From contig NC_061461.1 of the NCBI RefSeq assembly GCF_022581195.2, forward strand, positions 1,364,001 to 1,428,000: 64,000 nt of DNA, given 5' to 3'. The DNA comes from Helicoverpa zea (Eukaryota; Arthropoda; Insecta; Lepidoptera; Noctuidae). The translations under genes and the position numbers were made by a program. Shown here piece after piece: positions 46,401 through 52,104 of this stretch. Within the stretch, counting starts at the first letter, position 1. Every line of letters starts with the position of its first letter. The notes below the pieces were generated by a model, which saw nothing but the letters and a program-made list of their open reading frames with translations, was not told where the DNA came from and did not search any database.

Positions 46401-48418
46401 CCCCGCTCTCGAAGCCAGGCAAACTGTTCTGCATGATGTACGCTCTCCTTGGGATCCCACTGACGCTGGTGCTGCTCTCAGCTCTGGTGGAACGCCTGTT
46501 GCTGCCAGCTACTGCACTGCTTCGCTCTCTAAACGCAGCCCTGGGCCATCTGTACCGCCCCTTCACTATACGATTGGTGCATCTTATGATGATAGGTGAG
46601 GATTTGAGTAACTTGACTTAATTTACATATAGGGACTGAAGACTGCGTGGCTGTTAGGCTGTCAATTAATTAATGTCTTGTGATCACGCAATTAAAACAA
46701 TGTACCTAAGAAATAAAAATTATTTTTAGGGTAACTTAAGGGGCGTTGATGCTACCTACAGATATTTTATTAACGGTTAGATGAGCAAGACTTTGAAACA
46801 TTAAAATTATTGCATCTAGCTAGTGTGAACATAGTTGTGGTTCAAGCTACATAATTTAGTAACACGAATTTACGCTAAGTGTTAGTGTTACTACCTTACT
46901 ACGACCAGCGGCAGCATCAAATATTAATTCAACTACATATTTTAGTTTACTAGGTCCTATGTGCAGCAAATGTCGAAGCATTTCATAATAGATACTTAGC
47001 TGTCATAACCAAACGCATACTTAAGTTTTTTTTTTTCAAAAAATGTATGAAAAGAATATGACAAAAAAGTCTGTATTTTTTTTTTATCTTTGTGTTTTTT
47101 TTCACAGTGACAACCCTAGTGCTGTTCTTCCTAGTGGTGCCAGCTTGCGTGTTCGCGTACTTGGAGCCCGACTGGGACTTCCTCGACTCTTTCTACTACT
47201 GCTTCATTTCCCTCACCACCATCGGACTGGGTGACTACATCCCCGGAGACTCCCCCGGACAACCCTACCGACCGCTCTACAAAGTTGCTACCACTTGTAA
47301 GTTTATTTTTTGTGCTTGCAATATTTTTATGTCATATATTTTGGCGGCAATTTATGTGTCATTTTATAACTACAATGTTGCCAATATAAAATAAATCGAT
47401 TGTCAGAATTTATAAAAGACAACGATTGTTATGTATGATAATGTATTGTTATATAGCAAAATATAGACATTAATTTTAACGGTGACCTGTAACCTTAGAC
47501 CAATTAACAATGAAGACCCTTATTTTCAGCAATTAAGCTTAACGAACTTTATACAAAATACAAACAATAACGTTTTTAATTATTACTTTATCAATATTCT
47601 ATAAAATGTATTTTATTATTCTACTGCTTTCTCTAACGATCTTTGGTCTGATGCCTTCTGAATAACAATGATGGTTTAATTAATACGTACCTCAGCAGGA
47701 TTAGATATGTAAGTTCAAAAACTTTTAGTAGCGAAAGAGAAAATATCTGTTACATTTTCCTACAATAACTTGGTAATAGTTAAGTTTATACAAAAGCACG
47801 CATCTGTGATTCTGTTCTTTATCCATATTAATAGAGATTGCCGAACGGCATTAGGTTATATTTATTAGAAAAATTAGGTCTATTAATTACTTAATAATAT
47901 GTCAATCGTACCTATTTATTAGGGCTAATGTAATGCTTAAATATGGATTCATACTAATGAAAATAGTTCAGTCGAAATCAGGTAGGTAGAAAGAATTGGG
48001 CTGGTTTTTCAAACATTCAGGCTTCCAACTTCATAAAACAACGCTTATACGCTCTCCTTCAAAACTCTTAATATTCTTTAGTAGAACTTAAATTAACTTT
48101 AAAATTTTCCTTTCAGTCTACCTCCTCATCGGCTTGACATTCCTGATGTTGACATTGACCGTCTTCTACGACATTCCTCAACTGAACTTGAGCACGGTAT
48201 TCTCATCGGTGAAGCTTGACGACGACCCAGAGAAGATGCGACTTAGCGGCTCAGGGGTCATGGGACCTGGCTATGGTATTGGTGGACTAGTCATGCGGGA
48301 TGATTATAATCATCACGACCAGCGCCGCTCTGTGGTACACATCAGGCCGCATTTGGACGATAGCCCGAGTCCCGAGGACACTACGCCCGTGCATGCTCGC
48401 GACATTCGTGTACACTAA
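16633..48418 (+). CDS. KCNK1-like: Two-pore-domain K+ channel, TWIK/KCNK1 type (whole gene)
   Basis: K2P channels form dimeric, plasma-membrane background K+ channels with four membrane segments and two pore loops per subunit. Two transcript forms are predicted. Form A (348 aa) joins 16633-16732, 25785-25889, 45927-46067, 46386-46595, 47108-47296 and 48117-48418. Form B (401 aa) replaces the first two with 30888-31251. Every junction is phase 1 with GT/AG borders. In form A, M1 is about 17-40, the first pore filter TTIGYG is at 113-118, M2 about 128-150, M3 about 184-204, the second filter TIGLGD at 223-228 and M4 about 249-270. An N-glycosylation site NVT (92-94) lies before pore 1. The GLGD second filter and the loop reading DELLL-like ... 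ASNRGVS match vertebrate TWIK-1 closely; other K2P families differ there. Length matches TWIK-1 (336 aa). Confidence 0.9.
17502..17623 (+). repeat. Degenerate 16-bp tandem repeat with 32-bp higher-order period
   Basis: About seven units of 16 bp alternate between GGTACACTTCTCAAAT-type and GGCACATTTCGCAACT-type versions. It lies in the intron after exon 1A. Flanking sequence at 17440-17490 is similar to 35670-35720, so the array may sit inside a dispersed element. Confidence 0.75.
17761..18161. mobile_element. GC-rich palindromic MITE with TTA target duplication
   Basis: A 401-bp element with 27-bp terminal inverted repeats starting GGGTGCGTCCACATCTGG and ending CCAGATGTGGACGCACCC, flanked on both sides by TTA (17758-17760 and 18162-18164). 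The arms are extremely rich in CGCG and are self-complementary over much of their length, which explains overlapping chance frames on both strands here. A 3-bp TTA duplication fits the PIF/Harbinger group (inference). No transposase. Confidence 0.85.
18162..19424. other. Intron sequence, no feature recognised
   Basis: AT-rich intronic DNA between exons 1A and 2A. No domain or repeat recognised. Confidence 0.45.
19868..22573 (-). CDS. LINE ORF2: endonuclease-reverse transcriptase (intact, 901 aa)
   Basis: Residues ~30-245 form an APE-type endonuclease: HINIRSL, the Glu of VLTEAGI, VGDTNIDL, IDHIFAR and the terminal ADH. Residues ~470-760 form the reverse transcriptase: RPITILSTIDKIVEK, the first catalytic Asp in ALFIDFSRAFDTLNH, then GTAQGSVIGPL and the catalytic pair in YQFADDTCLLV. 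A C-terminal helical region with a TYLGLNID motif follows. The reading frame is free of stops and frameshifts, which suggests recent insertion. The FADD box replaces the commoner YADD; this is tolerated in several LINE lineages. Known role: nicks target DNA and reverse-transcribes the element RNA in place. Confidence 0.95.
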   Translation of the reverse strand: MEELHIKEIIDCNSLDSFFKQLPSTKNLNFSCIHINIRSLIKNFVKLLQIIHNCPIPIDIIVLTEAGISDNIVQLYNIPTYNTYSQLRANKKGGGIIVYVKDYLKFTPIQYKSFTFEHLTGILKIGRNQDIVLCSIYKPPVSNKTTFVNELGRYISQFDSKTNLILVGDTNIDLKSMSSHKNSYLETLHGRGLMCGITDYTRIETKQDLITKTCIDHIFARLPTLDPYSAALNIVLADHRAVILTCVDNTALKQIQHVSKVSIDYNKFYNELSKVNWTLTNDMQSSNEIYNFICKSFTFARNQSYTESICKKRRKIFRVPWMNKNIKNLCDKRDELFQLWKNNPTNVHIRLNYSKTRNKVHRLLEKSRNLYYTKNIEHNFKNTKKVYQIVNQMLGRVTLSVDEAILKAFDAQGLSIKTITNGFARGFDKAVKEIIPNCNLKLLDPLNDCKPVNSSIMFQKATTDKIQKIIKNLDSNKAPGDDAIKVSDLKVINKEISVAVANLVNISVRTGMYPKSLKKGCVRPIFKKGKRNDFNNYRPITILSTIDKIVEKYVCQQIHKFYSDHGVIHRNQFGFQRGKGTTELLSSFTDQVNEHMNNKNHVLALFIDFSRAFDTLNHTQLLNKLETSGIRGPLLEWCNSYISDRSFQVKIENTRSDTIITTEGTAQGSVIGPLHFLTYVNDMNSYLEHCTCYQFADDTCLLVADKDPNKACKLLQSDFNTLSKWCHDNGLVLNPNKTKLMHIRSPYLKQSLTCHITAHEHSCLHTVSSCCCPVIKLTDSHTYLGLNIDDKINWTNHIEHVCNKLRQFLANITILTRRIPYKVKLMLYNSLAESHVQYCLSSYGRTYNTHLNKIYKIQLRILKRIVSPKTKLRYKDNELGLFKHCNTLPVHLQFKLNLLKE
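22651..23127 (-). CDS. LINE ORF1, C-terminal part (5'-truncated)
   Basis: The - strand frame is open from about 23127 to the stop at 22651, about 158 codons. The nominal ATG at 22953 is internal: the frame continues upstream with LTLEVAGLPEISPPDV and then DIQFSYRIPG. This is the pattern of insect LINE ORF1 proteins whose C-terminus resembles the baculovirus FP25K C-terminal domain (here FQYIWCKDGKVYVKK). Such ORF1 proteins bind element RNA. The N-terminal zinc-finger part expected in full-length relatives is missing. Confidence 0.75.
   Translation of the reverse strand, partial: QNTLSLTLEVAGLPEISPPDVPDVLATVGTKLELDVQDIQFSYRIPGNKDKLCTIVAEMKSKNARNQWIAASKKKNMTVGQIFQDVAEDRAHKRIYIREALSKHFKTLLYNTKQQLRESFQYIWCKDGKVYVKKNDNSKTYVIQSVQDIDQIKKENKS
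23250..23370 (-). repeat. Helitron relic, same family as 9220-9419
   Basis: The reverse complement contains CGGTGCGGGCAGTAGTTCCC, TTATCTGCGAGTAACATAGG and CTTTCACCATTCGAAAGC, matching the 3' half of the Helitron at 9220-9419. The CTAG end is lost. Confidence 0.7.
23700..23880 (+). repeat. Moth interspersed repeat fragment
   Basis: Contains CATCGACCTTCCGGCTTCTG, GGGAGACCCGTTATTTCACG and AAAGCCTGACACTCCCTCAC. I recall these from abundant noctuid retroelement 3' parts. A 61-codon frame across it is a relic, not a gene. Confidence 0.45.
23881..25539. other. Intron sequence with an unidentified protein-like remnant
   Basis: Mostly AT-rich and featureless. At 24780-25210 several short frames on both strands give protein-like strings (for example LRAYILKILEELQASS), probably a decayed transposable element. 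No family recognised and no splice signals that fit the channel. Confidence 0.3.
25540..25577 (+). mobile_element. Helitron 3' end, second family
   Basis: The terminal stretch forms a hairpin (TGCCC ... GGGCA) and then ends CAACAGCTAG followed by T, the 3' signature of another common lepidopteran Helitron family. The 5' TC end was not located. Confidence 0.6.
25785..25889 (+). CDS. KCNK1-like: K2P channel exon 2A (form A)
   Basis: Acceptor TTTGTTACACAG ends at 25784 and donor GGTGAG follows 25889. With the G carried from exon 1A it reads GASVFQAIEGP (end of M1) and then EQLKAQFLQDHPCVT, the outer cap helix. Cys66 in DHPC aligns with TWIK-1 Cys69, which forms the inter-subunit disulfide at the cap apex. 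The cap residues LEQLKAQFLQDH align with LRKLKRRFLEEH of TWIK-1. The exon ends in phase 1, matching exon 3. Confidence 0.88.
25890..28474. other. Intron sequence, nothing recognised
   Basis: AT-rich DNA with no coding exon of the right phase and no clear repeat. Confidence 0.4.
28475..28910 (+). repeat. Direct duplication of a ~150-bp segment
   Basis: 28475-28615 and 28740-28905 share GACAAGCCCCTGCAGATAAC, AGACACCTACGTGATAGCAT and ATAATACATTGACGTAAGAT in the same order, about 265 bp apart. The second copy has a small internal duplication of GTTAGTGCAAGT. Intronic. Confidence 0.8.
28911..30420. other. Intron sequence, one Helitron-like scrap
   Basis: Nothing coding recognised. 30060-30120 contains a diverged piece resembling the Helitron 3' half (CCGGTTGCGGGAAGTGATTC). 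Confidence 0.35.
30421..30887 (+). promoter_or_regulatory. KCNK1-like: Probable promoter and 5' UTR of channel form B
   Basis: The sequence just before the form B start is less AT-rich than its surroundings and contains an arthropod initiator-like CTCAGTC (around 30440). I see no TATA box at the right spacing and no acceptor directly before the ATG, so form B probably starts in this exon. Placement is by inference only. Confidence 0.35.
30888..31251 (+). CDS. KCNK1-like: K2P channel alternative first exon 1B (form B)
   Basis: The first ATG (30888) has a good context (AAAAATGG). The exon encodes 121 complete codons plus one base and ends at a GGTAAAT donor. The N-terminus is about 66 residues longer than in form A, hydrophilic with Ser/Asp and His/Lys stretches (SSRSDDD, HKKMVVEREILYEEE). 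Membrane segment 1 follows at ~69-92 (FTFLLLFYVVFYMVYLASGA), then LVFSALEAPMENQIRLEVIR. The cap helix reads AKQDFMARYPDIL, so the Cys of DHPC in form A is replaced: this form has no cysteine at the cap. Phase 1 matches exon 3. It is a true alternative to exons 1A+2A, since both encode M1. Confidence 0.85.
32566..32676 (+). pseudogene. Relic exon of Harbinger Myb/SANT-like protein
   Basis: After an acceptor (AACAATAATTTCAG, ending 32565) the + strand reads SSAQVETLVEFMEQNPGLAK and then GFVRTQ. This is the start of the Myb/zeste-like DNA-binding domain of Harbinger second proteins, which escort the transposase to the nucleus. The frame is lost after about 37 codons and no continuation was found. 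Confidence 0.6.
32895..33163 (-). pseudogene. Relic N-terminal exon of Harbinger (HARBI1-like) transposase
   Basis: A - strand frame from the ATG at 33163 (an alternative internal ATG is at ~33139) contains YVSIYRLSKELIDQLESDLL and then LIKPTKRRGKGLTTRVKV. This resembles the region just before the catalytic domain of HARBI1-type transposases, where FRLSKE and a basic stretch are typical. A canonical donor (AAAGTAAGT) follows, so this was a spliced exon. The exon with the DDE residues is not found downstream, so the copy cannot be active. Confidence 0.6.
33985..34304. mobile_element. Palindromic MITE with TTA target duplication
   Basis: A 320-bp element with terminal inverted repeats starting AGGTAGAATTCCGTGG and ending with its complement, flanked by TTA (33982-33984, 34305-34307). 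The arms are GC-rich (GCGCGCGAC-type blocks) around an AT-rich centre, which generates a chance - strand frame here. No transposase. Confidence 0.85.
34363..35970. other. Intron sequence
   Basis: No exon found. 35625-35755 begins and ends with inverted CCCAATATTC-like stretches and its middle resembles 17440-17490, suggesting a small diverged palindromic repeat. Confidence 0.35.
35974..36160. mobile_element. Palindromic MITE (187 bp) with TTA target duplication
   Basis: Nearly the whole element folds on itself. The left arm starts CCAGTTTCTTCATCAAAAGT after GGG, and the right arm ends with the complement. Internal arms repeat AAAGT/ACTTT motifs. TTA flanks both ends (35971-35973, 36161-36163). 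The outermost three bases differ between the ends. Confidence 0.8.
36161..39530. other. Intron sequence, nothing recognised
   Basis: Scanned for phase-1 exons and repeats; none convincing. Confidence 0.4.
39543..39769 (+). mobile_element. SINE-like element (or truncated LINE) with 12-bp target duplication
   Basis: A perfect 12-bp direct repeat, ATTCAACCGTAT, flanks the insert (39531-39542 and 39770-39781). The insert contains CGTGTCGGATTGCCGT, GTGTCTGCGCAAATGCTCGT and CACTATAATATGTCCTGCGC, a sequence very common in Lepidoptera. A target duplication of this size is the mark of LINE-machinery insertion. This is the best copy of the family; others lie at 4231, 7895 and 62715. Confidence 0.8.
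39782..45926. other. Intron sequence with scattered Helitron-like scraps
   Basis: No exon recognised. 41920-42010 and 42890-43040 hold diverged sequence reminiscent of Helitron bodies (for example ACCCGGGGATAGTGGGCTTT). A perfect 16-bp palindrome GTTACCAATTGGTAAC is at about 41355. Otherwise AT-rich. Confidence 0.35.
45927..46067 (+). CDS. KCNK1-like: K2P channel exon 3 (common): cap and pore 1
   Basis: First common exon of both forms; acceptor TTCTTCCACAG, donor GGTTAG. Encodes DDLELLLDEVVRASNRGVSA, a sequon NVT, then pore helix 1 NWSFGQSLFFSSTVVTTI. The filter TTIGYG is split by the intron after its Ile codon plus one base. The Trp and the SLFF..T pore-helix pattern are standard for K2P pore 1. 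Confidence 0.92.
46386..46595 (+). CDS. KCNK1-like: K2P channel exon 4: end of filter 1 and M2
   Basis: Completes the GYG of filter 1 (GYGHVTPLSKPGKLFCMMYA) and encodes M2 with the conserved LLGIPLTLVLLSALVERL, then the cytosolic M2-M3 linker and the start of M3. HVTPLS and GIPLT align directly with TWIK-1 (HTVPLS, GIPFT). Donor GGTGAG. Confidence 0.93.
47108..47296 (+). CDS. KCNK1-like: K2P channel exon 5: M3 and pore 2
   Basis: Encodes M3 (TTLVLFFLVVPACVFAYLE) and pore 2 with DWDFLDSFYYCFISLTTIGL followed by GDYIPGD. GLGD instead of GFGD in filter 2, and FYYCFISL, are distinctive of TWIK channels. Acceptor TTTTTTCACAG; donor TTGTAAG. Confidence 0.93.
48117..48418 (+). CDS. KCNK1-like: K2P channel exon 6: M4 and C-terminus
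   Basis: Encodes M4 (FYLLIGLTFLMLTLTVFYDI) and an ~80-residue cytosolic tail containing a Gly-rich stretch (SGSGVMGPGYGIGG), NHHDQRR and an acidic Ser/Pro segment, with the stop at 48416-48418. The tail shows no recognised trafficking or PDZ motif. Confidence 0.92.
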
Positions 48419-50547
48419 ACCGCTTTCTCTGACCTCGGTCGTGATTCCGTTGGCTAGTTGGTGCTGTTGGATGGAGCAATGTGGAACGAAAATGGATGTT
48501 TGTTTGTCTCTCTCGGTCTTTCGATTTGGAGTCCCATGCGCTCCAAAATTATTGTGAAGCTCTCAAAAATATAAGTATTTAATTGAAAATTGAATGTTTG
48601 AAGCGCATGGGACGTTAGAAAGTTAAAAAAGTTCCAAAATTGATATCTTTCTGATTCAGAAAGAGTTCATGTTCTACATTGTGAAATGATCCGAAAAATA
48701 GCAGCCAACGTTACAAATCGACGTTTGCTCATGTAAAAATTTCCTTGAAAATGGAATGAAAATAAAAAAAAAAGATGAACAGGCGCGGTAAAATTATAAA
48801 TTAGTTAACATTACTGTAATATTTAGTTTATAAGTTAATTCCCTAATGTTTAGTATTAAGTTAATGTCAAATATTCCGATGTGTGTATCTATTATTTTCT
48901 TTTTCGATCCCTTTGTCGACTACCGTCCTAAATATGTGTGAAATGTGTATTCTAAGTTGGAGTCTTTAAAAGAGAATGTTTCATAAAGTCTGCTGGTAAA
49001 AGCTGCGATAATAAGACTGAGAGGTTTTTCAAATTTTCAAACTTTTCTAATTCATTTTTAAGAGGTTTGTACTTGCCGAATTGCGTACCTTGCGAACTAT
49101 AACATAACAATGACGAAAACAATGTAGTATCTAAACAGACTGACTAACAACATGTCCTTCTATATGTATACGTTTTACATTCCTAAATTGTAAGGACTTT
49201 TCTAAAGTTATATCCATGATATCCATTTCCAAATCAAATCGAGGGCATATCAGTAACGGTCACAATTCAAACAACTAATACTTGCCATATCAAAAAAAAT
49301 CTAGACTTTATATAACGTAAACATTCTTTACTTTGAGTTTTACAAAGAAAGATGGAAAAAATCGTGAATTATCTCTATTACCTATCAAGTCTTTAAAAAA
49401 GAATTATAACGCAAATATGTCTCTACATAGGCTATACATATTATGCTACAAAAATCATAAAAATATGCATAGATATATTATAAAAAAAATTACGTATCAA
49501 TTATGTGTGATAGATGACCAATAACGTAGATTCATTGGATTTTTAAAAATATTTATATATCTATAGATATAAAAAAAAATCCAATCTATTATATTAACTT
49601 TCAACATAAAATGTTTTCATAAAGATAAATTATATTATTAGGGTGGTAGTGCATAAATTAAAATTATAATAATCAAAATTTAAAAATCGTTTATAGTTGT
49701 GTATATAGTTTAGTAAATACTGTTGCAAAGAAAAAAGTTTACATAGATTTTGGTAGTCCACACTTTTTTACTTTTTTAAACTTCACATAGAACTGTGTGG
49801 CTGTGACTTTTTAAAACTTAAATAATTGGATTATTTTGCTGTTTATCAAACCTTACTTTTCAATATTATTTTAATTTTATCATTCTGAATCGAAATGCAA
49901 TCAATGACAATATAATCAAACTTATGATATGAAAGTATATAAATATATTTCTCACCCACATTTATCTAGTTATAAAATTGTACTAAAATTATTTTGCTAC
50001 TGAATAGGATATTTTTTCAGATCTACGTTTATTTCTCCCTTGTACGAAATAATAAATTCTCTTATTGTTTAAAAGTTTATTTACAGGGAGCATCGAGCAC
50101 TACATCACTTAGAGAATATAAATTATTATATTATAAAAAAAACCATGAAACAGAATGTATTGAATGTTAGAAATAATAAATAAAATATACTTACTACTAA
50201 GTGTAAAACTAAGCATGTAAACGTATTCTATGTTCGTACATCTCCATAACCATTGTATCAGTTTTCATAGAAAATAGATCGTAGTGCGTAGAAAATAAAA
50301 CACAAAATGCCTTGAATAGATAACCGCATTATAGAACAAAACTGTATCAAGAGTAATTCGTAAATAAATCAGCTTGAAAAAGTAATATCATTGTTTTATT
50401 TTCACTATACCTATGCATCAAAAGTACTTATTAATAAATGCACAGCTGAGGTGGTGTGGTTCCAGGGTTCTACAAAAAAATAAACCTTATAAAATGTACA
50501 AACTGTATAATTTATGCAATGATAATAAAGAATATAGAGTATTAAGT
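48419..50547 (+). other. 3' UTR of the channel gene, then intergenic DNA
   Basis: The first AATAAA after the stop is at 48761-48766, a plausible cleavage signal for a ~360-base 3' UTR. Several more (around 50050 and 50175) could give longer ends. No other gene seen. Confidence 0.4.
48761..48766 (+). terminator. Candidate polyadenylation signal of the channel gene
   Basis: Canonical AATAAA 343 bases after the stop codon, followed by an A-rich tract. Chance occurrence is common in DNA this AT-rich. Confidence 0.4.
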
Positions 50548-50959
50548 CTTCAATCAGTGCGTCCTACCTGTCATGACTTACGGAGCCAAAACGTGGACAC
50601 TGACGGTACGGCTGGTCCACAAGTTTAAAGTCTCTCAGCGGGCTATGGAAAGAGCTGTGCTCGGCATTTCTCTGAGGGATCGCATCAGAAATGAGGTAAT
50701 CCGTCAGAGAACCAAGGTCGACATAGCCCACCGAATCAACATGCTGAAGTGGCAGTGGGCTGGCCATATTAGCCGAAGAACCGATAACCGTTTGGGGTAA
50801 ACGAGTTCTAAAGTGGAGACCACGCCTCGGCAAACGCAGTGTAGGACGTCCTCCCTCAGGCACGGTGGAGTGATGACTTGCGCAAGACGGCTGGCGTGCA
50901 CTTGGAGAGGCCTATGTCCATTGTCCAGCAGTGGACTGCGATAGGCTGATGATGATGAT
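50548..50959 (+). mobile_element. RTE-type LINE, 5'-truncated, with 11-bp target duplication
   Basis: A perfect direct repeat GAGTATTAAGT flanks it (50537-50547, 50960-50970). The + strand reads FNQCVLPVMTYGAKTW, then QRAMERAVLGISLRDRIRNE and LKWQWAGHISRR. These are the C-terminal domain motifs of RTE reverse transcriptases. A frameshift follows near 50798, after which motifs of the same protein continue (KWRPRLGKRSVGRPP). It ends in a (GAT)n tail, typical of RTE. Only the last ~410 bp were inserted. Confidence 0.9.
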
Positions 50960-51278
50960 GAGTATTAAGTACAAAGAACAACTGTCTGTCTAACTATTTA
51001 CTACTACAACCCGAAACTTTGGAGTATTTTACATTACAGGATGGTTTCTGGTTCAATAAAAATCTATAGGTACTGGATTTGTATATACCCTGTTATGAAA
51101 GAATATTGAAATATGTGTTTTGAGAATTCGAACCTAATTATTTCGATTGTTCGAAACTTCGTTTCTAGAAATTAATTTAAATACGGACCTAGGAAATATA
51201 AAGTACTTGGATTAGTTTTTCATATGACTGTACTCTGTTTGCGTGAAAAGAAATGTAAAAAAAATCGATGGTTTCAAT

Positions 51279-51863
51279 CAGTGATGCCAGATTGGGGGGA
51301 TTCCCCCCAAATTTGGGGGTATTTTCTGCCCACGGGGGATTTTTTGGGGGGAACAATCCTTTGGGGGGATCAGCGGGGGGATTAAAAATTGGCTTGGAGG
51401 GAGTTGGAGGATTTTTCGGAAAAGTTTTATGACTGAACGCGACCAAATTACTTACTACTTCATTTGATTCCACCATAGCACCACACACAAAAATGCAGTT
51501 GGTGATAAAACTTACGGACATATAAGCAAATTGACATTAGGAATTTTGTCGTTGCCTTTTTCTAACGCTGTTGTGGAAAGAACTTTCTCGCAAGTTGCGA
51601 TTGATTGAGGATGTGTTAATTTTAAAGTAACTTCAAAGATGCTCAAGAGATTTAACTCGCAGAAAATGTATGGAACTGCAGCCGACGACGCAAGTGAGGA
51701 TGCTGATCCAGTAATGGAAGCGATTGCAAAATTATTATAAATTATTGTATTTAAATAAATATTTTTCTAATTACTAGGGGGGTTTTCTCTCAAAACACTA
51801 ACATTTTGGGGGGATTTTGGGTGAGATTTGGGGAGAATGCTAGATCATCATCTGGCAACACTG
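51279..51863 (+). mobile_element. hAT-family deletion derivative with perfect 8-bp target duplication
   Basis: Terminal inverted repeats CAGTGATGCCAGAT (left) and ATCTGGCAACACTG (right) are flanked by an exact 8-bp duplication GTTTCAAT (51271-51278, 51864-51871). This is diagnostic of hAT insertion. Inside is the 3' end of a transposase: LPFSNAVVERTFSQVAID, a TGA, then TSKMLKRFNSQKMYG, which is the C-terminal hAT dimerisation region. The subterminal regions carry many runs of five or six G. The right end lies about 240 bp before the NO66 start codon. Confidence 0.9.
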
Positions 51864-52104
51864 GTTTCAATACGTCAATGTCAAAACAAATATAACCTCA
51901 CTTTTAAGCATTGCAGCCAGTAGGCCGGGATGGTTTATTCTCTTTTTAATCAAAACTAAGGACTAATTTACCTTATCCGAAGTAGATAATAATCAAGTAG
52001 GTTTTTTACATCGTAGTGTAGTTTAAAGTACTTTTGAAAGTGGTGTAAATTTACAGTAAAAGATCTAGTTTTCACGTGTGTGATTATTCCTATTTTATAT
52101 CAAA

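Noticed and set aside
51189..51521. 110-codon - strand frame rich in NPP
   Set aside because: Translation of the G-rich hAT end; the true relic frame is on the + strand.
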